From Prevotella sp. (GTDB lineage Bacteria > Bacteroidota > Bacteroidia > Bacteroidales > Bacteroidaceae): a stretch of 64,000 nucleotides of DNA. Shown here piece after piece: positions 18,232 to 27,681 of this stretch (its first letter is position 1; the number at the start of each line of letters is the position of its first letter). A model generated the notes under the pieces. The model searched no databases, was not told the origin of the DNA, and saw only the letters and a list, made by a program, of their open reading frames with translations. Position numbers and translations under genes: made by a program. The stretch covers positions 1 through 64,000 of the forward strand of contig JALFBL010000055.1 of assembly GCA_022773395.1 (NCBI GenBank). The letters run 5' to 3'.

Positions 18232-20796
18232 TTATCTCACGGCCACTTTTTTCCCGTTGACAATATACACACCTTTGCTCAGTCCGTCGAAGGTCTGGGC
18301 ATTGCTCCGTATTTTCTGGCCTTGAATGTTGTAGATATCAAAGGCCTTGCCGTTGGTGGCTGCATGGTCGATGCCCGTTCCCACCTTGATGGTCAGTTTA
18401 CCGGCAACGTATTTAAAGTTGTAGTTCTTGGCTTTGGCTCCTTTCACCTCCAGTTTGTATTCTCCTGCAGGCGATTGGGCTGTGGCGGTGGTGGTTACGA
18501 CAGGTTTCTGCTCCAGCACGTTCTCGTCCTCATTGTTTTTGAATCCTTGGTAGGTGATGGTAAATTCCGGATTTTCCTCGTGTTCGAAGCGTTCGCAGTC
18601 GTTGGCTATGACTTTGAGCTGGGCAGGGGAAACAATCAGTACGCCGTTTTTCAAGTCCACTCCATCGGGATCGATGGTTCCGTAGTCGATACGGATAGCA
18701 TAGTTGCCGACAGGAGACTTCGGGTCGGCCTCGCAGGTGAGCACCGGTGTTCCGCTTACGAAATCGCCCTCTATCTCCCAGTTGAAAGTGGGGTTGGGGT
18801 CGCCATACAGGCGGGCATTGTTCTTTGCCTTTATCGTGGTTCCGAACTCAACGATGCCTTTCCCGTCGTAGTCTGAAAGATTTTTCCATTGGTCGGCATT
18901 GGCAAAGGCATCGTGCGTTCCTCTGATGACGTAAAGTTTTACCAAGGTGGAGGGGAGATAGTCAAAGCATTCGGCTCCTGCCACCGGCACATCTCTCTTG
19001 TAAACCTTTATCTCCGTGAGCGAAGTGGCATGCGAGAGCGCGGCTTCTCCGAGCGATGTGATGGAGGAGGGAACATACAGTTTCTTGATTTCGCTGTTGC
19101 CTGCAAAGCAATATGGGCGCAGCACCTTGACACCTTTTGCAATGTGCAATTCTTCGGCAACATGGGGCAAAGCACTGATGATTTCCGTTTTTTCGGTGTT
19201 GTATATCAGGTTGTCTTCTACGCAGATTTTTGTTGTCTTGCTTTTATCGAACACCACTTCGCGCAGGCGGCATTGGGCAAAGGCACCGTTTTCAACGTTT
19301 TCAATATTCTTAGGCATCTTCAGCACCCTGAGCATGCCGCACTGGTAGAACGTTTTTTCAGGAAATGCGTTTTCTGCTTTTACCGCATACTTTACTTCGC
19401 CTTGCGAAAGATAGGCATCGCCTCCTACGACAATGGAGGCATCGGTAAGGTCAAGGTTTGCCAGATGTCCTTTCGTGTGCTTTCCTTCTGCATCGCGCCC
19501 TGCCATCTCTCTGAGCACTTTCAAGTCGGACGAGTTGATTTTTCCTGACAGTTTCAGGGTGGAAACGTTCAGGCGGTCTTTTTCGGGAATGGCTTCCGAC
19601 AGTGTTCCGGGAGAAGAGAGTGCAACGGTTTTCTCCGTCAACTGAATGTTTTCTCCGTGCAGACCAATGCACATGTCCTGCTCGCGTGAGAATTGGAAAT
19701 TCCTTACAATGAGGGTGGACAAATCATAAAAGCCATTCTGGTCGCCGTTCCATCCCCAATTTACGTGAACTCTTCCCATTTCATCGTAGCCATCCAAGAC
19801 GAAAGCATGCCCGAATGGTTGCGCGTGGTCAGCAGCTGTATAGAAAACGGGGCGTTTCTCGCTCAATTCTTTAAATATGAGATTCATCCATACTTCTTCG
19901 TCCATGTTTGCATCACGCACTTTGAAGACAACCTCTCCGTCGCTGAACCCAAAATTGCGGACGAGTCCTCCCACAACTTTTTCCGAATAGGCACCGGAAC
20001 CGTCGGTGGCGTAATTCATGTCGCATGTCACGCCGCACGCCACCATCAGGTTGGCCACGGCAAATGCCTGGGCAGGCGTGTAGGTTCCCGATGAATACGT
20101 GTCTTTCATGTTGTCGTAATCGAATATGGTGGTTTCATAATCGTATTTCAATGTGGATCGCTTTTCCCCTTTTTGGTTCACTTCCACTTGATAAGTACCT
20201 GTTCCACTTTTGGGATATTGGTGATAGTACATGATTTGAGCCAATGCCGTGGCCACACAGCCCGACAGTGTTCGTCCTGTGTCTGTATAGCCCTGCCATC
20301 CTCCGATGCCGCTGCTCGTTCCCATAGGGCACAAATTGTTGAAAGGCATTTCCTGTCCCCACTCGCAAGTTAAAAGTGCGGGTACTTTTTTTGGATAAGG
20401 GTTGTCGGGCAATACCGTTTTCGCTTTCTGTTGGCGGACAGCCCTTTCCTTTCCGATTTCTTCTACGGCATTGAGCCACCATTGGAATGCGGGATTGTTT
20501 TTGGAAGAAGTGAACCGCGAGTCGCTATAACCGAGAATCTCCGGCATGACATCGTCGGTAGAAACAACGACAAATCCTCCGGCATCATATCCATAGACAC
20601 GTGTAGCCTTGTTCTTTTCCAGAACCGCCAGCTTTGGGTTGGAGATTCCTTTGGCCTTGAAGTATTGCCCGCCGTTCTTGCTGAAAAATTCTTGGGCTGC
20701 AGCCTTGATCTGCTCTTCGCTCCGTGGCGCAGCCATGGAAGAAATTGTATATGCGATGACGACTGCAAGCAGACAAATTCTATTCCTGTATTTCAT
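18232..20796 (-). CDS. C10 family (streptopain/interpain-type) cysteine protease with LRR and MBG domains
   Basis: An 854-residue secreted protease. Order: signal peptide (1-22), inhibitory propeptide (about 25-140), and C10 catalytic domain with Cys180 in TLSGCVATALAQIMYYHQYP and His330 in FGHAFVLDGY, followed by VNWGWNGDQNGFYDL. Then come BspA-type LRR_5 repeats (about 440-620), two MBG-like domains (about 630-800, RLYGDPNPTF...), and a C-terminal motif KGVYIVNGKKVAVR. Family members (SpeB, interpain A) degrade host proteins and complement. The LRR region may bind host or cell-surface targets. The gene starts 14 bp after the Omp28-like gene, so they are probably co-transcribed. Confidence 0.92.
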   Translation of the reverse strand: MKYRNRICLLAVVIAYTISSMAAPRSEEQIKAAAQEFFSKNGGQYFKAKGISNPKLAVLEKNKATRVYGYDAGGFVVVSTDDVMPEILGYSDSRFTSSKNNPAFQWWLNAVEEIGKERAVRQQKAKTVLPDNPYPKKVPALLTCEWGQEMPFNNLCPMGTSSGIGGWQGYTDTGRTLSGCVATALAQIMYYHQYPKSGTGTYQVEVNQKGEKRSTLKYDYETTIFDYDNMKDTYSSGTYTPAQAFAVANLMVACGVTCDMNYATDGSGAYSEKVVGGLVRNFGFSDGEVVFKVRDANMDEEVWMNLIFKELSEKRPVFYTAADHAQPFGHAFVLDGYDEMGRVHVNWGWNGDQNGFYDLSTLIVRNFQFSREQDMCIGLHGENIQLTEKTVALSSPGTLSEAIPEKDRLNVSTLKLSGKINSSDLKVLREMAGRDAEGKHTKGHLANLDLTDASIVVGGDAYLSQGEVKYAVKAENAFPEKTFYQCGMLRVLKMPKNIENVENGAFAQCRLREVVFDKSKTTKICVEDNLIYNTEKTEIISALPHVAEELHIAKGVKVLRPYCFAGNSEIKKLYVPSSITSLGEAALSHATSLTEIKVYKRDVPVAGAECFDYLPSTLVKLYVIRGTHDAFANADQWKNLSDYDGKGIVEFGTTIKAKNNARLYGDPNPTFNWEIEGDFVSGTPVLTCEADPKSPVGNYAIRIDYGTIDPDGVDLKNGVLIVSPAQLKVIANDCERFEHEENPEFTITYQGFKNNEDENVLEQKPVVTTTATAQSPAGEYKLEVKGAKAKNYNFKYVAGKLTIKVGTGIDHAATNGKAFDIYNIQGQKIRSNAQTFDGLSKGVYIVNGKKVAVR

Positions 20797-20810
20797 AAAT
20801 TAAAGATGCT

Positions 20811-22592
20811 TTATTTGATTATTTTTCTTGTAACAACACTGCCGTTGGCTGTCTTTTCCTTGACAATCAGCACTCCGTGCACCTGATCGGCAGATGGCAT
20901 TTTCACACCGCTGAGTGAGTAAAACTGGCTGTTGCCGTGCAAGGTGTTGCCGTGCACCGTTTCCACTCCGGTGAGTTGTTGGAACGACAGCCCGTCCACA
21001 TTTTCAATACGGCAGTTTCCAGGGTCTGTTGCATCGTAGGCACTGATAAAGGCAATTACTTTCAGCCGATTCTTTACCCAGTCGTTGCTGATGGGGAATG
21101 TGACCGTATAGTCAAATGCATCATTCTTCCAGTCAATGATTTCGCCCCAAGTGGAATTGTAGGCTCTTACCACATGATTGTGCTTATATGTTCCGTTGGG
21201 ATAAACCTCATTGGGACGATAGTTCGCCTGGTCGCTTCCGTCTATGCCGTCTTCTGTAAGATAAACGGTAATGCGTGCCGGACTGTCGCAGAACACCTTG
21301 CTCCTCACGCCGCCAAGGCTTATCTCTAAAGTGCCCTCCCCTTCATTGTACGTTCCTTTGAGTTTTGTAAATGCGGCATAGGTGTCGCTTGCCATTTGCC
21401 TGTTCATCACCTCTTTCACGTCCGTTACCGAAGAGGCAATCCACACGGGTGACATCCCCCCTGCAGTTATGGAAACAGGCATGCGGTTGGACATCAGCCC
21501 AGGGGCAGAAGTCGAACCGTTATTGTTGTAGAACCATTCATACTCTTTGTCGGCCTGATTTGTGAACCTGTCGTAGCGGTAGCCCGAGTGATGGCATGCC
21601 ACAAAAGCGTTGCCGTTGTATTTTTCGTCTTTCAGTGCCTCTTCTATGTAATATGCCATGACAGGACAGTTGCCGCAGTAAACGCTTGTAAATTCTTCGA
21701 GCAGTACTTTTTTCGTGAAAGAAAAAGAAGCCTTCAGTTCATTGTTGGCACGATTGGCATCTGTCACATCCTGCAAAGCGGAAATGCTGAGATTGGCAGG
21801 CACTGTGAGACTTGCCTCAGTACCGTTAAAAGGAAGGGGATAATCCACATCAACCACTTGCTTGGGCAACAGTTCCATTTCAAAATGCTTGGAGTGGCCA
21901 TCTGCCATGCCTTGAACAGTGGTAGTCAAATCAAAACCCTTTACGGATTTCAGTCCTGCGTTGTAAATCGAGGCTTTCATGGAAAGTCCATTGCTTCCGG
22001 CTTTTATGGTGGCGTTGATCAGCGCAAGGTCATATTCCGGCAAGGCGTCTCCCTTTATCACCGCTTCTACGCTCAACATGCCTTTCTCGTGCATGTCTTC
22101 CCAAAGAGAGTTTGGGGTCTTGTGTAGAAAAAATGCGTTCGGGAATGCCATTTTCAGGATAGACATAGGATTGGCTGTCTTTCTCTGATAGAATGAAAAG
22201 CCCACATAAATGCCTTCTCCCTCTTTGATGGCATAAGGTTTGTTCAAGGCGATTTCATTCCAGCCTTGTTTGATGGCATTCGAGGTCTTGGTTGTAATTG
22301 TCCCCTCAGCCATGTTCTGTTCGTCGAGTGCTGACCTTACCCATACTTTCAGCGTGTCGAGTCCTATCCTGTTGGCCAGAGCCACACGTATCGATGTCAT
22401 TTCCGCTCCGGTATAAGCCTTCATCTTTTCGGCAGGCAGGTAAATGGCTCCTTCCACCCAGTTTGCCCCCTCAATTTTCATGGTGGCCTCCTCTGTCGAT
22501 TTCCCTCCACAGTAGCCAACGTTCAAACTGTTTTGCGCATGTACGGCTGCTGTGCAAGCCAGCAGAAATGCAGCGAATAAAGTTTTCTTCAT
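20811..22592 (-). CDS. Omp28-related secreted protein with thioredoxin-like CXXC domain
   Basis: 593 residues from MKKTLFAAFLLACTAAVHAQ, a clear signal peptide; homology does not support the upstream extension. About residues 290-560 match the Omp28 domain first seen in Porphyromonas gingivalis: LLEEFTSVYCGNCPVM (a CGNC pair as in thioredoxins) and ACHHSGYRYDRF. The N-terminal half is beta-rich with repeat-like sections. The tail has the shape YSLSGVKM...GVLIVKEK ending in RKIIK, a sorting-like end. Its role is unproven; outer-surface location is inferred from the family. It lies between a FnIII-like surface protein and the C10 protease. Confidence 0.85.
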   Translation of the reverse strand: MKKTLFAAFLLACTAAVHAQNSLNVGYCGGKSTEEATMKIEGANWVEGAIYLPAEKMKAYTGAEMTSIRVALANRIGLDTLKVWVRSALDEQNMAEGTITTKTSNAIKQGWNEIALNKPYAIKEGEGIYVGFSFYQRKTANPMSILKMAFPNAFFLHKTPNSLWEDMHEKGMLSVEAVIKGDALPEYDLALINATIKAGSNGLSMKASIYNAGLKSVKGFDLTTTVQGMADGHSKHFEMELLPKQVVDVDYPLPFNGTEASLTVPANLSISALQDVTDANRANNELKASFSFTKKVLLEEFTSVYCGNCPVMAYYIEEALKDEKYNGNAFVACHHSGYRYDRFTNQADKEYEWFYNNNGSTSAPGLMSNRMPVSITAGGMSPVWIASSVTDVKEVMNRQMASDTYAAFTKLKGTYNEGEGTLEISLGGVRSKVFCDSPARITVYLTEDGIDGSDQANYRPNEVYPNGTYKHNHVVRAYNSTWGEIIDWKNDAFDYTVTFPISNDWVKNRLKVIAFISAYDATDPGNCRIENVDGLSFQQLTGVETVHGNTLHGNSQFYSLSGVKMPSADQVHGVLIVKEKTANGSVVTRKIIK

Positions 22593-22679
22593 AGAATCTG
22601 GTATTGTCGTTATGTAATGAGTTGCCAAGGCGTGCTGCTATTTTTCGCTTTACACCCTTTCTCGGAAAAGAAAAAGACA

Positions 22680-22718
22680 AGGAGTATGCCAGTACATGGT
22701 ATATGCCAGCATACTCCT
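22680..22718 (-). terminator. Hairpin between the FnIII-like gene and the Omp28 gene
   Basis: AGGAGTATGC (22680-22689) pairs with GCATACTCCT (22709-22718). On the minus strand it is followed by TTGTCTTTTTC, a moderate U-tract. It may terminate or attenuate transcription before the Omp28-C10 pair. Confidence 0.75.
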
Positions 22719-22733
22719 CGTTTCCTTTTTCAA

Positions 22734-25700
22734 TTATTTGATGGTCATCTTTACGGTATTGTCCTTGCCATCGGTCGTGATGTGCAGCAGGTAGATACCG
22801 TTTTCCACATTTTCCACATTCAATTCAGAAACCTTTGTGCCTTGGGAAACAACGGTGCCTGATGTTGACACAAGCCGCACCTTGTCGCAAGTCTTCTGCA
22901 AATAGATGGTGCGCCCGATGAGTTGCGCAGGATTCGTCATTGTACTGATGGTCTTGATGTCGGTGCTGTTCTTTTCCTTGTACGCAATGCGTGCAAACGG
23001 GATGTACCAGGCTGTGCCTACGGCATCCAGGTCGGGCTGGGTAGAAGACGTGCTTCTGTATGTCAAAGCTCTTCTGATTTCTCCTGTGTTGACCGTTACG
23101 AAGTGCCACTGCGGATGGTTCGCGTCATTGGCTGCCGTCTGCGAACCTTTCTTCTCGAGTTTCACAAACAAGTTGCCTCCGGTATAGTCGAACGCCTTGT
23201 CGAAAAGAATGGTCAGCAAACAGTCCTTGGTCGTTCCGTCAACGCTTATCTTTCCGTCAAACACGTCTGTCCATCCGGTCGTTGCGAAATCGCCCGGTGT
23301 AAGCGTGGTCAGGTCTGTATTCATCAGTCCCACAGAAACAGGGATGTCGAGCAGATCTTCTCCACCGGCCTTTCCGTCATACGCGAATTGTATTCCCACA
23401 ATGTCTATGTTCTTCATGTTCTGAAGTTCCTGAGCCAAATACAGCACTTGATTTTGATTGTAGTAGAACGACAGGTAGAAGGGCAATATCCATCCGTCCT
23501 GGTCGCGTGTGTTGAGCGTAATCCATTTGGGTGCGCCTGCTTCTTGGATGGTGACAGGAACAGGAATTGCCAGCAGATTGTCATCGGGATATGTGTCGCC
23601 ATCGAGCATTACTTTTGCCACCAAGTTCACAGTTCCCTGTTTCTCAGGCATCCAGATAACTGGAATCACCTCGCTTTTCTCAGCCTCTACAGGGAGACCT
23701 TCCATTTCTGCAATTTCCTCTTTCGTATCAGCATTCAGCAGTTTTACGGTATAGTTGTCCACCGTACTCTTTCCGTTGTTGAACACAGTGACATTCATGA
23801 TTGACTGTTCGCCTTCATTCACGAATGTGTTGCCGGTCATGTTGGTCACGGCAAGATCCTTGTCAGAATATTCGCGGATAGAGAAGTCCGACACGCGGAT
23901 CCATCCCTGTTCCGGGTCGGATGTTACGTGGAAGGCAGCATAGCCTTGTCCTTCCATGTCCGACTTGAACGTACATTTGTCGTCCAAAACGGCCTGAATG
24001 GTGTGTATGTCGCTGCGCATGTGAACATCTTTGAAGTCGCTGCCGTCTATTTTTGTTCCCACGGCAATGCCCAAGCGTTCTTTTGTATCTTTATAAGGCG
24101 CAGACATATACTTGTATTTTATCAGATATTCTTTGCCTTTTTCAAAGTGCAGTGGGGGCGAAACAAAGTAGTCGTCTGCCTGATTTGCACACCATGTTCC
24201 TTCGTAGAGAGGCCAGCTTTCCAGTTCAAGCCACTTCCATGTTTCCTCATCGTTGTTCTTGTTGACCGGAGTCCAGAGGTTGAATTCGTCAAGCGTGCGG
24301 AGTGATGTAGTATAAGGAATCTTTATCGAAGCTCCGAAAGCCACTGTGTTCGATACGGATTTTTCGCTTTCCCCATCGCTGTTGACAGCGGTCACCTCAT
24401 AGGAATATCCCTTGCGCTCTTCCAGTTCTTCTGTAAATGTGGTTTCGGTTGTACTTTCCTTCACAGTGACATTTCCCGGTTGTCGAACCACACGATATGC
24501 CAATGTTGTCCTGTCAAACCATGCTCCGTTCATGCCCTTTTCGGGTGCTTTCCATGTCAGGGTTCCTTTTTTTCCGCTTGCTTCCAGTTTCAAGTCCATG
24601 GGCATGCCCGGAACATCTCTACCCACGAACACGGTGATGCTGTCGGTGAGTCCTTTTTCATTTTCTATGCGATAGGTCGTCAGGTAATACGTGTTGAAAC
24701 CGTTGGTGGGCTGGGCATCTGTCCATGTCTGTTCCATGCCCACCCCTGTGGCCTGGAGTGTTGCCACCACATTGTTTCGTGTGCCTCGGCTCACAGTCAC
24801 GGTTTTCAGTTCTTTCAGTGCACCGGCCTTCCAGCTCATGGTTGGGTTTTTCCAGGAAAGCATCGCTTCCAATTTCCCTTCTTCACCCGTGGTGCATGTC
24901 AAGTCTGTCACCTTTCCGGCAGCCTCCTTCGAGTCTGCTCCTTCGTAGGGAATGGCCAGTCCCACAATCAAGTTTTTGCCTAAGCTTCTCACCTCTTGGC
25001 AATGGCCGGTATTAACATCTACTTTCATCAGTCGCTGGAAAAACGTCTGCCCTGCCACCACGTAATAAAGTTCGCCCGAGTTGTGGTCGAACTCCATAGA
25101 ATGGAACAGCACCGGTTCAATTATCTTTCCGTCATATTCCAGAACCTTTGTTTCCGATTCAATCACCTTGTAGCCGTTCTTCGGATCGAGCCTTACCAAT
25201 TCTAATTGGTCAAAGCGGTTTGTCGTGAAGTTATAGGCACTTCTCATGGCATACAGTTTACCGTCATAGTCGCTTGCCAATGCAAAGGCATAAAAATCGA
25301 GTTCGGCAATTTTCTGCAAGCCTCCGTTCGACAGGTTAACGGTGTAGAGAGCCGAATAAGGGTTGGGGTCGTTCGGCTTCACCAGCTGCCCTATGCCATA
25401 GGCTGTTTCGGTGCTTGGGTCAAGGGTCATGTCGTAGATAAACTCCCATGGCACGCCTTCACCAGGATAGGCACCCTCAGGCTTATAGATTTCCGTCACT
25501 TCCTTTTTTGCGAAGTCCACTTTGACGAACGCCTCAAGATATTCTTCGTGCCCGGTGTACATGTTGGCTCTATAGGCATAGTAAGCATCCTTATACCATA
25601 CGCCAGAGCGGATGCCCATCACGTTGTAGTTCTTATCCCAATCTTTGTCGATGGTCCACAGTCGGTTGATATCACCATTTTCGTTGCTGTAGAAACTAAC

Positions 25701-25901
25701 ATAGTTTTTGGGGTTGGTTTCATCGATGACGGTAGCGCCATACATTAAAATACCTCTTGGGTCTGCGGTCTTCTCTTTGCTTTTGAAAGCATTTTGCCTG
25801 CTCCTTTCAGGTTTGGAAATTGTCGAGGCGTTTTGTGCCCCTGCCATTGTGGTCGTTCCGATACACACGGCAAACAAAAGTTTTTTAAGGATTCTTTTCA
25901 T
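22734..25901 (-). CDS. Large secreted protein with FnIII-like domains and C-terminal sorting-like tail
   Basis: A 1055-residue protein with a signal peptide (MKRILKKLLFAVCIGTTTMA, cut near AQN). Residues about 50-350 hold repeated short beta segments (NGDINRLWTID, YAYRANMYTGHEEY, YDGKLYAMRSAY) suggesting a propeller-like fold. Residues about 350-530 look like two fibronectin type III domains (TWKAPEKGMNGAW, SYEVTAVNSDGES). A jelly-roll-like section (IPYTTSLRTLDEFNLWTPV) and a CARDB-like domain (AVTNMTGNTFVNEGEQSIMNV) follow. The end (VRLVSTSGTVV ... GIYLLHITTDGK ... KMTIK) resembles a type IX secretion C-terminal domain. Function unknown; possibly a surface adhesin or scaffold. Confidence 0.8.
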   Translation of the reverse strand: MKRILKKLLFAVCIGTTTMAGAQNASTISKPERSRQNAFKSKEKTADPRGILMYGATVIDETNPKNYVSFYSNENGDINRLWTIDKDWDKNYNVMGIRSGVWYKDAYYAYRANMYTGHEEYLEAFVKVDFAKKEVTEIYKPEGAYPGEGVPWEFIYDMTLDPSTETAYGIGQLVKPNDPNPYSALYTVNLSNGGLQKIAELDFYAFALASDYDGKLYAMRSAYNFTTNRFDQLELVRLDPKNGYKVIESETKVLEYDGKIIEPVLFHSMEFDHNSGELYYVVAGQTFFQRLMKVDVNTGHCQEVRSLGKNLIVGLAIPYEGADSKEAAGKVTDLTCTTGEEGKLEAMLSWKNPTMSWKAGALKELKTVTVSRGTRNNVVATLQATGVGMEQTWTDAQPTNGFNTYYLTTYRIENEKGLTDSITVFVGRDVPGMPMDLKLEASGKKGTLTWKAPEKGMNGAWFDRTTLAYRVVRQPGNVTVKESTTETTFTEELEERKGYSYEVTAVNSDGESEKSVSNTVAFGASIKIPYTTSLRTLDEFNLWTPVNKNNDEETWKWLELESWPLYEGTWCANQADDYFVSPPLHFEKGKEYLIKYKYMSAPYKDTKERLGIAVGTKIDGSDFKDVHMRSDIHTIQAVLDDKCTFKSDMEGQGYAAFHVTSDPEQGWIRVSDFSIREYSDKDLAVTNMTGNTFVNEGEQSIMNVTVFNNGKSTVDNYTVKLLNADTKEEIAEMEGLPVEAEKSEVIPVIWMPEKQGTVNLVAKVMLDGDTYPDDNLLAIPVPVTIQEAGAPKWITLNTRDQDGWILPFYLSFYYNQNQVLYLAQELQNMKNIDIVGIQFAYDGKAGGEDLLDIPVSVGLMNTDLTTLTPGDFATTGWTDVFDGKISVDGTTKDCLLTILFDKAFDYTGGNLFVKLEKKGSQTAANDANHPQWHFVTVNTGEIRRALTYRSTSSTQPDLDAVGTAWYIPFARIAYKEKNSTDIKTISTMTNPAQLIGRTIYLQKTCDKVRLVSTSGTVVSQGTKVSELNVENVENGIYLLHITTDGKDNTVKMTIK

Positions 25902-26302
25902 AAATCGAAGTTTAATGAATTTTGATTGTTTTGAAAAAATAATAGTATCTTTCTACAGATATATTCACAGTCTTTACTGATTGTTGTTCGTTTTTTAAGG
26001 AAAATACCGCTGTCGGAAAGCCCCGTAAAAGACTTGGCAACCGGTTTTTGGCTGTCCTTTGGAAGAAATAGCAGACTGTTGCTCATAATCTGCCAGTTAT
26101 GTTCAAAAAATATGTAATCAGACATGTAAACTGAGTATATTTAATTTTTTACGGGAAATCGTTCTACCCCTGACAATAGTAAATGATTGTTGGCCGTTTT
26201 CAACGTGGTTGCAAAAATACGGATATTTTTTTAATATTGACAAATAAATATTCAAAATTTTGCTGTAATGTGAAAAAATCTGCATAAATAGTGATACCAG
26301 AC
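25902..26302. other. 400-bp AT-rich intergenic region, no gene seen
   Basis: It lies between the divergent large secreted-protein gene and glycerate kinase. A minus-strand open frame at 25898-26125 has no recognisable motif. I see no clean minus-strand promoter matching TAnnTTTG for the secreted-protein gene. Confidence 0.6.
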
Positions 26303-26333
26303 CTTGGGCTATGGCGAATTATTTGTATATTTG
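26303..26333 (+). promoter_or_regulatory. Promoter of glycerate kinase
   Basis: CTTG (26303-26306), a 19-bp spacer, and TATATTTG (26326-26333). Leader of about 65 nt. Confidence 0.75.
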
Positions 26334-26403
26334 TGGTGCACTTGAGAACAGAAGACGGCCTGTTTTCCGTCTTGGACAATTATGTTTTTCAATCATTCAT
26401 TCT

Positions 26404-27528
26404 ATGAAGTACCTGTTGGCAATTGATTCTTTTAAAGGCTGTCTGTCGTCTGCCGAGGCGGAGCAAGCAGCCGCCGAGGCAATACATTCCTGTTGCAAGG
26501 ATGCTCAGATTGTGTCCATCCCTGTGTCGGATGGCGGCGATGGAATGCTGGAGGCATTCGTGGCAGCGATGAAGGGCCAGACGGTTACGGTAGATTCTCA
26601 CGATGCCCTGATGCGCAGCATCACTGCTTCCTATGGCATTGTGGTGGAAGGACTTTGTGAAAATGGTGCCTGCTCTGCCAGTCAAGATGGGAGCAACACC
26701 GTAAAAACGGCCGTTATAGAAACGGCAAAGGCCTGTGGGCTGGCACTTCTGAACGAGGAGGAGCATCGTCCGCTTGTGGCCACTACCTATGGGGTGGGCG
26801 AGTTGTTGGCCGATGCCGTGAAAAGGGGTTGCCAGAAGTTCATCATCGGCTTGGGGGGAAGTGCCACGAGCGATTGTGGTATTGGTATGCTCCGGGCCTT
26901 GACAGATATCTTCGGAAGTCGCGGGGATAGCCACTGGAAAGATGTGGCTGGCCTTTTCAAAGAACTTTCCTTCACGCTGGCTTCCGACGTGAACAATCCG
27001 CTGTATGGCGAAAACGGGGCAGCCCACGTGTATGCTCCGCAGAAGGGAGCCACGCCCGAACAAGTGGAACTGCTGGACAGCCGAGCCAAGAAGTTTGCCG
27101 ACATCTCTGCCCGCCATTTCGGCTTCGACCGTTCGCAGCAGCCTGGAGCAGGGGCGGCCGGTGGCCTGGGCTATGCGTTCATGCAGTATTTGGGGGCTGA
27201 AGCGCAGTCGGGCGCACACCTATTATTAAATAAGGTGAACTTCGACGAGCAGATAAAAGACGTGGACGGTATCCTTACTGGCGAAGGAAGTGCCGACGCA
27301 CAGACGTTGATGGGCAAGCTGCCTGCTGTGGTGTTGCAGCGGGCGCAACGGCAGAATGTGCCTGTGGTGCTCTTGGCAGGGAAGGTGAAAGAGCGGGAAC
27401 TACTGCTCAGAGCGGGATTCAGCGATGTGCTGTGCATCAATCCAGAAGGAGCCGACCCGTCAGAGTCCATGCGCCCCGAAGTAGCGAAAGAACGCATCAA
27501 GGCTGCCGTTCCGAATTGTCTCAAATAA
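26404..27528 (+). CDS. Glycerate kinase (GarK/GlxK family)
   Basis: Phosphorylates glycerate (2- or 3-phosphoglycerate product not decidable here); 374 residues from ATG 26404. MKYLLAIDSFKGCLSSAEA is the family N-terminus, PVSDGGDGMLEAF the substrate-binding loop, IIGLGGSATSDCGIGMLRAL the Gly-rich core, and GAGAAGGLGYAFM and LTGEGSADAQTLMGKLP later signatures. The open frame extends upstream, but the promoter overlaps that extension. Single-gene unit ended by a hairpin shared with the convergent hcp. Confidence 0.93.
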   Translation: MKYLLAIDSFKGCLSSAEAEQAAAEAIHSCCKDAQIVSIPVSDGGDGMLEAFVAAMKGQTVTVDSHDALMRSITASYGIVVEGLCENGACSASQDGSNTVKTAVIETAKACGLALLNEEEHRPLVATTYGVGELLADAVKRGCQKFIIGLGGSATSDCGIGMLRALTDIFGSRGDSHWKDVAGLFKELSFTLASDVNNPLYGENGAAHVYAPQKGATPEQVELLDSRAKKFADISARHFGFDRSQQPGAGAAGGLGYAFMQYLGAEAQSGAHLLLNKVNFDEQIKDVDGILTGEGSADAQTLMGKLPAVVLQRAQRQNVPVVLLAGKVKERELLLRAGFSDVLCINPEGADPSESMRPEVAKERIKAAVPNCLK

Positions 27529-27570
27529 CCGGACAATTCGGGGGCTGCATGCTGAAATACACGAAACGGA

Positions 27571-27626
27571 AGGGGCTGCCAGCGCAAGGAGATTTTACAC
27601 CTTCGCAGCAGCCCCTGCTTTTTTAG
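27571..27626 (+). terminator. Terminator of glycerate kinase
   Basis: AGGGGCTGC (27571-27579) pairs with GCAGCCCCT (27608-27616), with an imperfect inner stem, then GCTTTTTTA. It can also serve the convergent hcp transcript as a stem, though the minus strand lacks a good U-tract. Confidence 0.8.
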
Positions 27627-27681
27627 TGACTTGTTTTAGTGGTAGCCTTGTTATCCTTCTGTTTTACCCTTCACCTTTATT

